Assembly: GCF_021991875.1 (NCBI RefSeq)
Contig: NZ_JAHLKR010000016.1
Span: forward strand, 496,001-560,000
Source: Mycetohabitans sp. B8
GTDB taxonomy: Bacteria > Pseudomonadota > Gammaproteobacteria > Burkholderiales > Burkholderiaceae
Length of the DNA stretch: 64,000 bases
Direction of reading: 5' to 3'
Shown here: positions 52,009-59,942 of the stretch, piece by piece
Layout of the letters: every line of letters begins with the position of its first letter
Position numbering within the stretch: the first letter of the stretch is position 1
Made by a program: the position numbers and the translations under genes
The notes under the pieces: generated by a model
The model's database searches: none
Seen by the model: only the letters and a program-made list of their open reading frames with translations
What the model was told of the DNA's origin: nothing

Positions 52009-52959
52009 TTAGTTGAGGTCCCGAATCGCGAACGAGGAGCGCTCTTCGCACGCTTCAAGCGTCACCTCGCACAGAATCTGAAAATTACGCGCATCACCGG
52101 TCTTAGCCAGTTCTTCGGAATGAAAGCCGCGCAAAAACGCAAGCTTCCACATCTTCGGATCAATGCCGTAGACGTTATCGTCAACGCCATCGGCCATCAC
52201 GCGATTGGGCACCAGTTTCACCACACCGAAGTCCGAGCCGTAAAACGTATAAGCAGCGTTCATCGTCGCGGCACGCGCATTAGAACCAACATCAACCACC
52301 CGTTGAGCATTGCCCTCAAAGGCTGACGCTTGTTGTTTCAGCCTTGGCCGCATGATGGCCATCGTCACATCCCCGCCTTGCGTGTACGCTTGCAAGATCG
52401 CATCTTGAAGTAGCGCTTCCGAGAAGTCGCGTTTTTCGCCTCCCTTGGGCGCCACGTTTTTAATGGGATCGGGTGCCACGCCCCCTTTGCCTAAGTTGTT
52501 ATTCGTGGTGATCCAGCCGGCCAGGCCGCACATCTGGCGAGCACCGATGCCGCTGCCAGCCACTTGCGCTGTATTGGCAATCGCTGCGGCCTCGATATCT
52601 TTTTTGAGTTCAACCATCTTTTTGGCTTTAAGGCGCTGCTCCTCCGAGCCCCCAGCGTGCCGGACCGCACTTTGTGTGCCGGATATGCTCAGCGTGTCTT
52701 GGATGATTTGCGTGCGATTTCCCAAACGCTGTGTTGGCGTTTGCTGCATATAGGTGGCCGGTGCACCTTCCTGCGCGGCATTGGCTTTGTTCGGCTTGCG
52801 CAGCGTATCGCGCTGCCATTCGTGGTGAACCGCTTTCGCCGACGTTCGGCCGATGGCCGAAATGAACGGCGTGTCGGTTGGCGCAACGCTGAAAATTTTA
52901 TCAATCAGGTCTTCGCGATTGCCAATCGCTTGGTACGTGGTATAGGTGTTGTTAGCCAT
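52009..52959 (-). CDS. major capsid protein, SU10/DUF5309 type, 316 aa
   Basis: MANNTYTTYQAIGNREDLID, KIFSVAPTDTPFISAIGRTS, HHEWQRDTLRKPNKANAAQE, GNRTQIIQDTLSISGTQSAV is the well-conserved N-terminal arm and start of the HK97-like fold of DUF5309 capsid proteins. The C-terminal part has VVKLVPNRVM and KLAFLRGFHSEELAKTGDAR. ATG 52959 is chosen: an ATG at 52998 lies inside the scaffold gene end. It follows the scaffold gene. Confidence 0.9.
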   Translation of the reverse strand: MANNTYTTYQAIGNREDLIDKIFSVAPTDTPFISAIGRTSAKAVHHEWQRDTLRKPNKANAAQEGAPATYMQQTPTQRLGNRTQIIQDTLSISGTQSAVRHAGGSEEQRLKAKKMVELKKDIEAAAIANTAQVAGSGIGARQMCGLAGWITTNNNLGKGGVAPDPIKNVAPKGGEKRDFSEALLQDAILQAYTQGGDVTMAIMRPRLKQQASAFEGNAQRVVDVGSNARAATMNAAYTFYGSDFGVVKLVPNRVMADGVDDNVYGIDPKMWKLAFLRGFHSEELAKTGDARNFQILCEVTLEACEERSSFAIRDLN

Positions 52960-52978
52960 AGTGTGCTCCTCAAAAGGT

Positions 52979-53869
52979 TCAGTGAATGAAGGCCGCAAGA
53001 TTGTCTACGGAGGGGTCCTGTGAAAATCTCGCCTCCGCCGCCTTGGTCGCGTCGGCCGGTGCACTTGTATTCGGGGTACCGGGCCGCTCGATGCGTGGCG
53101 CAGCGCGCTGCACACGTTGTAATGCAGCGTTTTGCGACTTGAGCAACTGGTCATACAGCATCGCTTTGCGCGCGGTCAAAATGATCCGGTGATCAATAAT
53201 GCTGTAGCGTTCTTGCTCAGAAAAACCCATATCGCGCAAATACGCATTGAGCGCATCAATCTCCGCGTCTTTCTTCTTCGGGTCTTGCCATTCGGGCAGC
53301 GCCTCGAACAATTTCTGTCGCTCATCTAGGGCATACGCTTGCAGCTGTTGCGCCTGTTCGGCCTGTTGCTGTTGCTCAAGCTGGCTTTGCGCTTGCTGTG
53401 CGCGCTGCAATTCGGCCAGACGCGCGTCCCACATATGACGCTGCCTAACATATTCGTCGGTGTCGGTTTGTAGCAGCTGTTCCCAGTTAGGCTGAACCTG
53501 TTGCATAAGCGCGGTGAGCTGCGACGTGTAATGTTGAATCGCTTGTTGCAGTTGCGCACGCTCGTGCGGCAGTTGTTCTCGCTCGGTTTCCACCTGCTGG
53601 CGCAGCGCCTGGGCCTCTTCAAGACGTTTGCTTGCTGATAAATACTTTTGTGCGTCCGCCAATAGCTCACTTTGCTTGAACTCGCGTTTTTCGCCATCGA
53701 CTTCAAGCGTAAAAATGGGCTCGCTTGTTTCCTGCGGTTGTGCGACTTGGTCAGCGACCTGCTCGGGAGGATCTGCTGCCTTATCCTGGCTACTATCAGA
53801 ACTCAAGTGTTCAGCGACTTCTGCTAATTCAGCCGTATCCGATTGCTGAACTGCGTCGGTTTCGTTCAT
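52979..53869 (-). CDS. phage scaffolding protein, ~296 aa
   Basis: From ATG 53869 (MNETDAVQQSDTAELAEVAE) the protein is acidic and disordered at first, then has a small beta part (PIFTLEVDGEKREFKQSELL) and a long Gln/Glu/Ala-rich coiled coil (ASKRLEEAQALRQQVETERE, QRAQQAQSQLEQQQQAEQAQ). Pro/Ala-rich sequence precedes a final helix. This architecture, directly upstream of the capsid gene, is that of a capsid assembly scaffold. An ATG at 53914 is possible but lies next to a hairpin terminator. Confidence 0.82.
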   Translation of the reverse strand: MNETDAVQQSDTAELAEVAEHLSSDSSQDKAADPPEQVADQVAQPQETSEPIFTLEVDGEKREFKQSELLADAQKYLSASKRLEEAQALRQQVETEREQLPHERAQLQQAIQHYTSQLTALMQQVQPNWEQLLQTDTDEYVRQRHMWDARLAELQRAQQAQSQLEQQQQAEQAQQLQAYALDERQKLFEALPEWQDPKKKDAEIDALNAYLRDMGFSEQERYSIIDHRIILTARKAMLYDQLLKSQNAALQRVQRAAPRIERPGTPNTSAPADATKAAEARFSQDPSVDNLAAFIH

Positions 53870-53888
53870 ATTTATACGCTCCAAAAAT

Positions 53889-53910
53889 AAAGCCCGCATC
53901 AGCGGGCTGT
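53889..53910 (-). terminator. hairpin between the portal operon part and the scaffold gene
   Basis: AGCCCGC (53891-53897) pairs with GCGGGCT (53902-53908) around ATCA. On the minus strand it is followed by TTATTTTT. It lies 20 bases before the scaffold start and may lower or separate scaffold/capsid transcription from the portal genes. Confidence 0.65.
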
Positions 53911-53986
53911 TCAAAGGGCACAGCGATTGTCTTGCCGGTATCCCGTGGGTTAGTGCTCAACCTCATCGTGCGTCGGGAAGGATAGA

Positions 53987-54295
53987 CTAGCTCGACGTGT
54001 TTGCGCCCAACACAGCGCTCAGCCCACGGCGGGCTTTTGCCATCAGCGTCTGCTGCTCAAGCGTATGCCGCGCAAGTTGCCCCGTTTCCATGGTTTGCCG
54101 AAAGTGGCCCTCCACAGCGTTGAGCAACTGCATCATTAACCACAGTTTTTCTCTATCTTCACGCTCCCGCACCGGGCTGTGTTCCCACTGCTGACGGTAT
54201 CGATTCCGCAGCGCCTGGAACGCTTCCTGCATCAGCGGGTGGTTCAATATTTCCTGAGCCTGACGGCCCCGCTCGATCTGTTCGGTAAGTTCCAT
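53987..54295 (-). CDS. phage hypothetical protein between portal and scaffold, 102 aa
   Basis: An all-helical protein: MELTEQIERGRQAQEILNHP, LMQEAFQALRNRYRQQWEHS, REREDREKLWLMMQLLNAVE, GHFRQTMETGQLARHTLEQQ. Short proteins of this kind follow the portal gene in several podoviruses; function unknown. Its start lies 137 bases inside the portal frame, so the two genes overlap strongly. Helical periodicity is continuous from the first residues, which supports this start. Confidence 0.7.
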   Translation of the reverse strand: MELTEQIERGRQAQEILNHPLMQEAFQALRNRYRQQWEHSPVREREDREKLWLMMQLLNAVEGHFRQTMETGQLARHTLEQQTLMAKARRGLSAVLGANTSS

Positions 54296-56303
54296 TGATC
54301 ATGTCTCCACTGGCCAACGTCGTAGCGTAGTTCGCCGCTTCCTGATAGGGATCGATGCCGGCGCGCATATAGATAGCTTCGCGCTTGACCGCCAGATCCG
54401 CATAGAATTTCTCGCGCTCAAATGCCAGCTTTTGCTGGGCAGTTTGTGCTTTCAGTTGCACGTCCAGTAACAGGGGATCGGGCGGGGGCTCGGCTGGCGC
54501 GGGCGGCTGTTGGCTCGGGTCCGTCCAAAACGACTCCGCATTCTTGTAGCCCAACGCATGTGTGAGCTTGACGCCCGTTTCATACAGATTCTTCGGCGTG
54601 GCGATGCCGATCGCCAATCCCTGCTGCTGGGCCAGTCCTAGCTGAGTGAGCTTTTCGACCGCCTGCGTTTTGTCGCCGGTGCCCAGTCCCACATTCACTA
54701 CCATGTCGTACTGATTTTTCCACGCACGCGGATCCACATCGACCCAACTGCCCCGCAGCCGAAGTACCATCGCCCGATCCTGGTATTGGCTCAGCAGCTT
54801 TTGAATCAGTAAAAACAACGCTTTCATCCCGGTTTCAGCAAAAGTCCGGGCGATCAGTTTGATCCGCTGGTCCGAGCGGGCCGTGATGTGCTCAATGCCA
54901 CGTGCGGTCTTGTTCAGCGTATCCGCATCGCTGCCTTGCGTGTATTTGGTCACGCCCGTGCGGTCCTGCTTAGTCTCGTCCGCATAGTGCAGCAGCTGAT
55001 AGGCGCTTGATGCATCACTCATGCCTTCTTGCAATTTGCCTATCGCGTTGGCGTGTTCCACACGCACGACGCCGTTGAGCTGGCAATTGAGCAAATCATC
55101 CAGATCCACTTTGCCTTTTTCCACCCATGTGCGACTATTGAGCTGGATGCGCATATTGTCGATCAGCCCGCGTACGATGTGCGTCTTTAAGTTTTGCGCC
55201 GTCATCGCCTGTTCGGCCGGACACGTGCCAAAAAAGCGGTGTGGCAACGGTATGGGGCACAGCGCCACAAAAGGCGGCCCATCACATTCGGCGTTTTCCA
55301 GCAACGCATTGCCCGCGCGCACGACCTTGCGCCATTCAGCAATGCCATCACCATCGTAATCGACTCGCAGATAACATTCGGTCAGCCATACCATGCGCAT
55401 GGCTTCATCACCATTTGCGTCGTCGTCAGGCGACAGAGCGTCGGGCTGCCCATCCTGAGAAGGCCGCACCGTGTTGTCCGAAACGATATCTTCAATATGC
55501 GCATAACCTTGCTGGCGCAGCTCGCTGAGCGTGCGTTGCACACGGTGCGCGCAAAACCCGTCCGTGATCTGTTTAGCGTTGCGTGCAATCAGAAACTCTT
55601 CGGGCGGCACCGCTTCAATGCGCACTTGGCCTCGCTGCGTGGTGCGTACCACGACGACGTGATGCAGTTGCGGCAGCGCTTGCGGGGAAACAGTCACAGG
55701 TTCGGAAACGGGCATTGCCGCGTCTTGCGTCAAGGGTTGCTGCGCGGCTCGCCTGGCTTCAGGATCCACATAGGTAGTATGCTCGATCGGCTCAACGGTG
55801 CTGTCACTGAGCAACATCGTCAGTTGCGTATCGGTCAGATCTCGGTATTCCTCGCGCTTTTGTTCCGGTGTGGCATCCCACCAGACTTTGACAATGCCGC
55901 TTTTTTGCAGCAACGCATCCTTGAACCACGTCAGCAGTACTTGCCAGCCCGGGTTTTGCTGATAAAAGACGTAGTTGGCGACTTCGGTCATCTGCTGCGC
56001 GGCCGGCTCGTCGTCGGCACGGCGCGCCACAAACTCCACCACATCGTCACCGGCGGTAAAGATTTCCATGAGCGACGGTAGAATCCACTCCACCGTATCG
56101 GCCACATCGGTCGACACAAACCGGGACCGCTCCGGTAGTGCCGCAGGCGCCAGATCGCCCACCGGTTGCGCGAGATAGTATTGCATCGCCTTCTTGCGTT
56201 CAGCGCCGATGGTGCCGTCCACCCAATCTTGACTGTCTTGGATATGGCGATCGACAATCTGACGCAAATCGTCTTCGGTCATACGCTCGCTTCGCTTTGT
56301 CAT
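54159..56303 (-). CDS. phage portal protein, 714 aa
   Basis: Dodecameric ring protein at the DNA-entry vertex. MTEDDLRQIVDRHIQDSQDW, then SRFVSTDVADTVEWILPSLM, EIFTAGDDVVEFVARRADDE, NPGWQVLLTWFKDALLQKSG, IVKVWWD and later MTAQNLKTHIVRGLIDNMRI, PDALSPDDDANGDEAMR are typical of the large podovirus portals of the SU10/P22-like type. The wing, stem and helical barrel are followed by an Ala/Pro/Gly-rich end (PPADAGSVPGAAESIPSAVG) that overlaps the next gene. The start overlaps the terminase stop by one base. Confidence 0.9.
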   Translation of the reverse strand: MTKRSERMTEDDLRQIVDRHIQDSQDWVDGTIGAERKKAMQYYLAQPVGDLAPAALPERSRFVSTDVADTVEWILPSLMEIFTAGDDVVEFVARRADDEPAAQQMTEVANYVFYQQNPGWQVLLTWFKDALLQKSGIVKVWWDATPEQKREEYRDLTDTQLTMLLSDSTVEPIEHTTYVDPEARRAAQQPLTQDAAMPVSEPVTVSPQALPQLHHVVVVRTTQRGQVRIEAVPPEEFLIARNAKQITDGFCAHRVQRTLSELRQQGYAHIEDIVSDNTVRPSQDGQPDALSPDDDANGDEAMRMVWLTECYLRVDYDGDGIAEWRKVVRAGNALLENAECDGPPFVALCPIPLPHRFFGTCPAEQAMTAQNLKTHIVRGLIDNMRIQLNSRTWVEKGKVDLDDLLNCQLNGVVRVEHANAIGKLQEGMSDASSAYQLLHYADETKQDRTGVTKYTQGSDADTLNKTARGIEHITARSDQRIKLIARTFAETGMKALFLLIQKLLSQYQDRAMVLRLRGSWVDVDPRAWKNQYDMVVNVGLGTGDKTQAVEKLTQLGLAQQQGLAIGIATPKNLYETGVKLTHALGYKNAESFWTDPSQQPPAPAEPPPDPLLLDVQLKAQTAQQKLAFEREKFYADLAVKREAIYMRAGIDPYQEAANYATTLASGDMINGTYRTDRAGPSGSGNIEPPADAGSVPGAAESIPSAVGTQPGAGA

Positions 56304-57553
56304 TACGAATAGTAAATAGGCGGGTAGTTCAGTGCCCCACCCCAGTCTTCATTGGTAAAGCGCTCAGCATTCACCGCGATATAGCGCACGTTATCGGCCC
56401 CGTGGCTGAACGCGTCATGCAGCGGCGCGCCAGGTTCACCGGTGTGCGGGTTGATGTTTCGGCGATAGCGCTTTAAGCACTGGACTAATCGCTGCGTCTT
56501 TGCTCGATCGAAGTACAGGCGTGGAAATGTCATGCGGGTGAGTCGAATGCCTTCTTCAACACTCATGTTCGGCGTTACCTCAACGTCCCAACCGAGTGCA
56601 CGCATCACGTCTTCTGCCGATTTGCCGCTTTTGAAATCCTTGCTACGCCCATCGTGCGGCAAATAGACTTTGCCCCAATTGAAATGGCGCTTGCGCAATT
56701 CAGCCGAGTAGTAATCAAGCGTCTTGTGGCTGTCTTCGATATAGTCGATGACGCGCAACTGCGACAGATGGCACTGCACGAGCGAGATCGCCATCGCATC
56801 GTTCCAGCCCAAGTCAAAAACGACTTGCACTTTGAGCATCGGGTCGTAGGGCACATCGCAGATATGGCCCTGGGCTTCGGCCGATGCGATTTCGTTGTAG
56901 TAGATTGCGCCGCTTGCCGCCGGTTTGCATTGCCCCTGCCAGATGTTCTTGTAGCCTTCCGGGTCCGTGCGTAGGCAATGCTGTCGCTCCGCCTCCAATT
57001 CGGTCTCATGAAACCAGGGGTTATCCGTATAGTTGACCAATACAGAACGGCAATTTGGCGGAGGAGTCGTGACGAACCGCTGATGCGTTGGGTCGGTTTC
57101 CAACTCCGGGTTATACGTTACCCAGATCTCGCTGCCCGCCTTGCGGATCGTCGGCACCAAAATCGACCAAGAGCGCTCGCTGACCGTTTGCGCTTCCTCG
57201 ATCCACGCGCGATCTAGCCCCTCGTAGGACTTGATCGACTCGACCGTATGATCGGCCAAGCCAGAGAAAATGAACTCACTGCCGTTGCGGCCACGAATGG
57301 TCGTCGCCAACACGTCGAAATAGCCGCTTAACCCCAATAGTGGGATTTGGTCGGCCAGCAGCTTATGCACCGACTCTTTGATCGACTTTTGCACTTCTCG
57401 GAAGCAGCCAATGCGCAGCGGCTGGCGCGCTGCGTCAATGAGCAACGCACGAGCAAATGACCAGCTTTTTGCACTGCCTCGTCCGCCGTAGGCTACCTTG
57501 TAGCGCAGCGGCTCGAACAGAAAAGCCAGCTTCTCCGGTAATTCAACATTCAT
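56303..57553 (-). CDS. terminase large subunit, 416 aa
   Basis: DNA-packaging motor. The N-terminal ATPase has the Walker A-like loop VAYGGRGSAKSWSFARALLI and Walker B with catalytic Glu in GLDRAWIEEAQTVSERSW, plus the coupling region IWVTYNPELETDPTHQRFV. The C-terminal nuclease has acidic residues in VVFDLGWNDAMAISLVQ, LPHDGRSKDFKSGKSAEDVM and HDAFSHGADNVRY. ATG 57553 (MNVELPEKLAFLFEP) overlaps the small-subunit stop by four bases and is preferred to 57586. Confidence 0.93.
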   Translation of the reverse strand: MNVELPEKLAFLFEPLRYKVAYGGRGSAKSWSFARALLIDAARQPLRIGCFREVQKSIKESVHKLLADQIPLLGLSGYFDVLATTIRGRNGSEFIFSGLADHTVESIKSYEGLDRAWIEEAQTVSERSWSILVPTIRKAGSEIWVTYNPELETDPTHQRFVTTPPPNCRSVLVNYTDNPWFHETELEAERQHCLRTDPEGYKNIWQGQCKPAASGAIYYNEIASAEAQGHICDVPYDPMLKVQVVFDLGWNDAMAISLVQCHLSQLRVIDYIEDSHKTLDYYSAELRKRHFNWGKVYLPHDGRSKDFKSGKSAEDVMRALGWDVEVTPNMSVEEGIRLTRMTFPRLYFDRAKTQRLVQCLKRYRRNINPHTGEPGAPLHDAFSHGADNVRYIAVNAERFTNEDWGGALNYPPIYYS

Positions 57554-57873
57554 TGCGGCCTGACGAAGGTGACTTGGAAATTCCAATCGACCGGCCCGCC
57601 GCCCGTGCCCCCTAATTCCACACCCTGTACCGGCTTGCCATAACCGCGCTCGATGATCGCCAGCGCAGCCGACAACCGGATGCGCTCGTTTTCGCCACCC
57701 ACCATGATCGATTCGATCACCTCAAGCGCGTCGGGCGTTTTGGCTTTGCACGCGGCGATCAGGTCCAACTCCTCCTTTGTGCGTTTAGGGCGACCTTTCG
57801 GATTGCCTGTTTGCCCTTTGACAAACGGCTTGCCACGCTGTTTTTTTGCTGTTCTTGCGCTGTTAAGGGCCAT
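57550..57873 (-). CDS. terminase small subunit-like protein (DUF5681-type), 107 aa
   Basis: Begins basic (MALNSARTAKKQRGKPFVKG), continues QTGNPKGRPKRTKEELDLIA, a motif shared by DUF5681 proteins and small terminases. A helical part follows (NERIRLSAALAIIERGYGKP). It lies directly before the large subunit with an ATGA overlap, so it should be the DNA-recognising subunit. Confidence 0.75.
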   Translation of the reverse strand: MALNSARTAKKQRGKPFVKGQTGNPKGRPKRTKEELDLIAACKAKTPDALEVIESIMVGGENERIRLSAALAIIERGYGKPVQGVELGGTGGGPVDWNFQVTFVRPQ

Positions 57874-57977
57874 AGTTGCTAAACGTAAAGCTTTCGGCTG
57901 CGCGCGTCATCCGAGGCTCGTTTTGTGGTCTATTTGCGACTACAATTAAAATCATACAAAGTTTAAGGAGCGTGACC

Positions 57978-58244
57978 ATGAGTACCGCTGATACCTACGT
58001 CCGTGCTCGCATCGACACCCACACCAAGGAACGCGCCGCCAGCGCGCTTGAAGCGATGGGACTATCGATTTCCGACGCCATTCGTCTGCTGATGCTGCGC
58101 ATCGCTGATGAACACCGCTTGCCGTTTGAGGTGAAGGTACCCAACGCCACCACACGCAAAGCGATTGCTGAACTGGAAGCGGGCAAGGGCAAGAAGTTCA
58201 CTAGTGTTGATAGTCTGATGGCGGACCTGCATGCGCACGATTGA
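57978..58244 (+). CDS. RelB/DinJ-family antitoxin, 88 aa
   Basis: Ribbon-helix-helix antitoxin: STADTYVRARIDTHTKERAA, SALEAMGLSISDAIRLLMLR, IADEHRLPFEVKVPNATTRK are diagnostic of DinJ. AAGGAG precedes the start. The toxin gene behind it overlaps by 14 bases but is truncated, so this is an orphan antitoxin. It is plus-strand cargo between the terminase and the tiny membrane ORFs. Confidence 0.88.
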   Translation: MSTADTYVRARIDTHTKERAASALEAMGLSISDAIRLLMLRIADEHRLPFEVKVPNATTRKAIAELEAGKGKKFTSVDSLMADLHAHD

Positions 58245-58425
58245 CCGATCGTCTGCGTTCAAACGTGATTACAAGCAGCAAGCCAAGGGGCAACACCGCG
58301 CCATACTGGATGATGCGCTCAAGCCGGTACTACTCGCTCTAGCGACTGACCAGCCGTTAGCCGCACGCTATAAGGGATCGCTTCCGTTTTTCCGGAATCG
58401 TCGTTTCGACCGACTTCACGCTTAA
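58231..58425 (+). pseudogene. YafQ-family toxin, C-terminally truncated
   Basis: MRTIDRSSAFKRDYKQQAKG, QHRAILDDALKPVLLALATD, QPLAARY match the first ~48 residues of YafQ-type mRNA interferases. The following 16 residues are unrelated and a stop comes at 58425. The catalytic His region (around DCHIKPDLVLIY in intact relatives) is missing. The cut end abuts phage sequence on the opposite strand. Confidence 0.8.
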
Positions 58426-58529
58426 TCTCCAAAGAAAAGGCTGACGGATTTGGCGAGATACCCCGCCCCAAAGCACAGCGCCACAATCCATAGCGCCCAA
58501 AATCTTTGAGCTGGCATTCCCTTCAACAT
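58422..58529 (-). CDS. tiny single-helix membrane ORF 3, 35 aa
   Basis: MLKGMPAQRFWALWIVALCF, GAGYLAKSVSLFFGD: one hydrophobic helix with a basic front end. It is the last of three tandem micro-ORFs on the late strand before the terminase genes. No family is known to me; it could be a small lysis regulator or a host-membrane factor. Confidence 0.45.
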   Translation of the reverse strand: MLKGMPAQRFWALWIVALCFGAGYLAKSVSLFFGD

Positions 58530-58538
58530 CATCCGCGA

Positions 58539-58640
58539 TTACCACCAGCGGATTGCGTGCACAAAAGCTGATGCCGCGATAAGAAACGCGAGGAACCATA
58601 GAGACCAATAGCGGGTTGGCTTCAGCTCGTTGGAGATCAT
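58539..58640 (-). CDS. tiny single-helix membrane ORF 2, 33 aa
   Basis: MISNELKPTRYWSLWFLAFL, IAASAFVHAIRWW: a short polar start, one membrane helix and the ending AIRWW. A strong ribosome binding site (GAGGGAG) lies eight bases before the ATG. The same ending occurs in micro-ORF 1 upstream. Confidence 0.5.
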   Translation of the reverse strand: MISNELKPTRYWSLWFLAFLIAASAFVHAIRWW

Positions 58641-58683
58641 TTTTAACTCCCTCAAAACGGAATCGGCATGATCCGCGTCTCTT

Positions 58684-58806
58684 TCACCACCAGCGGATCG
58701 CCCAAATTAGCGCCGCGCTACCGAACCCGGCTGCCAAAATTAACGCTGCATTAGCCAGTCGGCGTCCCACAATTCCAGCATCGGTCGAATTCATCTTCCC
58801 GCTCAT
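58684..58806 (-). CDS. tiny single-helix membrane ORF 1, 40 aa
   Basis: MSGKMNSTDAGIVGRRLANA, ALILAAGFGSAALIWAIRWW: a polar start of about 17 residues and one membrane helix ending AIRWW. The shared end with ORF 2 suggests duplication or a common function. Its codon use is compatible with phage genes. Confidence 0.5.
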   Translation of the reverse strand: MSGKMNSTDAGIVGRRLANAALILAAGFGSAALIWAIRWW

Positions 58807-58876
58807 CTTTATCTGATATTTCGACGTATACTTGAACAACGTTCTTCCTCTTGGTGACCGCAAGGGGTGGAAACAA

Positions 58877-58914
58877 GAAAGCCCCGGCCGCTGCTAACGG
58901 TCCGGGGCTTTCGC
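58877..58914 (-). terminator. strong hairpin terminator upstream of the micro-ORFs
   Basis: GAAAGCCCCGG (58877-58887) pairs with CCGGGGCTTTC (58902-58912), an 11-bp GC-rich stem followed by T-rich sequence on both strands. It lies on the late strand between the early region and the micro-ORF/terminase genes, where a Q-type antiterminator would act. Confidence 0.75.
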
Positions 58915-59087
58915 TTTTACGGCGACTTTTCGGTTGTTACTACACGTTCATACCCTTCACGCCGGGTCAGCGGTACATCCTTGCCGTAAGAATCAAAGCT
59001 TGATGCACTGCCGGGGTTATTGCGGACACTCGCCGGCTTGTCCTGGCCGGCGACCTGACGGTCTGGATGGCCGATGAGTCGGTCAAT

Positions 59088-59126
59088 GGAAAAAGCCCTG
59101 GCCGATTGACCCGGCTCAGGGCTTGA
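59088..59126 (-). terminator. second hairpin terminator in the early/late junction
   Basis: AGCCCTG (59094-59100) pairs with CAGGGCT (59117-59123), extended inward by GGCC/GGCT. On the minus strand it is followed by five T. Together with the hairpin at 58877 it makes a double terminator before the late genes. Confidence 0.65.
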
Positions 59127-59203
59127 AAATCGCACCTTTCAACGCTTTGCTTCGTCTGGACGTCAAAATCCAGCCTTTCATAAATGATACAAAAAACTGG
59201 GGA

Positions 59204-59244
59204 AAATGTAAACTTTTATTAAGTAAACTAAAAAGTTTACATTT
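59204..59244. promoter_or_regulatory. perfect 14-bp inverted repeat with a third half-site
   Basis: AAATGTAAACTTTT (59204-59217) and AAAAGTTTACATTT (59231-59244) are exact reverse complements separated by 13 bases that contain a further GTAAAC. Three GTAAAC units in 41 bases look like an operator for a multimeric DNA-binding protein. It lies in an AT-rich gap between the late terminators and the plus-strand RHH/RelE pair. Confidence 0.6.
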
Positions 59245-59404
59245 ATTTTATTCGGTTACATTCCGTTCTTTATCGGAACCATTTATCCGCATGCGCTTGA
59301 AGCGGCAAGCAAAGCAAAGGCATAGCTCACCACGATCGTCATGCGGCATCTGCAAATGCACCGTTTTCTGGATAAAGGGGCTTGCGCTTCGCCCAGCCTT
59401 GCAC

Positions 59405-59416
59405 GATACTTGTATC
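59405..59416 (+). promoter_or_regulatory. candidate operator of the RHH/RelE pair
   Basis: GATAC-TT-GTATC is a short inverted repeat 24 bases before the antitoxin start, in a promoter-like region just before the AAGGAG ribosome binding site. Confidence 0.45.
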
Positions 59417-59440
59417 ACACTATCCAAGGAGCATAGCGCT

Positions 59441-59668
59441 ATGGCCCTTTCAATTCGACTGCCTAGCGATGTGGAAGCCCGGTTGAAGAACCTGGCCGAA
59501 CTGACCGGGCGCACCAAAAGTTTTTACATTACCGAGGCGATTTGCAAACACCTCGACGACCTTGAGGATTTGTACTTGGCCGAGCATGAGCTTGAAGCGA
59601 TCCGCGCGGGAAAATCTAACACCGCACCGCTCGAAGAAGTGATGAAACACTATGGCATGGAAGGTTGA
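59441..59668 (+). CDS. ribbon-helix-helix antitoxin (RelB/CopG-like), 75 aa
   Basis: MALSIRLPSDVEARLKNLAE, LTGRTKSFYITEAICKHLDD, LEDLYLAEHELEAIRAGKSN: a RHH DNA-binding N terminus followed by an acidic toxin-binding tail with the usual EDLYLAE segment. AAGGAG lies ten bases before ATG 59441; the longer upstream frame is noise. It overlaps the toxin start by 17 bases. Confidence 0.9.
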   Translation: MALSIRLPSDVEARLKNLAELTGRTKSFYITEAICKHLDDLEDLYLAEHELEAIRAGKSNTAPLEEVMKHYGMEG

Positions 59669-59921
59669 ACTATCGAGCCTGGCACGCAAGAACCTTAAGG
59701 AACTTGACCCGCAATATGCCCGCCGTATCCTGGCCTTCCTACATGAGCGTGTATCCGTACTGGACGACCCTCGTAGCATTGGCGAAGCCCTCAAAGGTTC
59801 GCGCTTGGGGGCTTTCTGGAAGTACCGTGTCGGGGATTGCAGAATTATTGCCAATATTGAGGACGGCGCTTTGCGCATTCTCGTTGTGCGAATCGGAAAC
59901 CGCCGCGAGGTGTACCGATGA
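59652..59921 (+). CDS. RelE/ParE-family toxin, 89 aa
   Basis: MAWKVELSSLARKNLKELDP, QYARRILAFLHERVSVLDDP, RLGAFWKYRVGDCRIIANIE, ALRILVVRIGNRREVYR match the RelE fold including the conserved YRVGDCRI strand and the C-terminal RREVYR. The pair looks intact and probably functional, providing post-segregational stability of the prophage. Confidence 0.92.
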   Translation: MAWKVELSSLARKNLKELDPQYARRILAFLHERVSVLDDPRSIGEALKGSRLGAFWKYRVGDCRIIANIEDGALRILVVRIGNRREVYR

Positions 59922-59942
59922 GCAGCAAATCGAATCAAAGAA

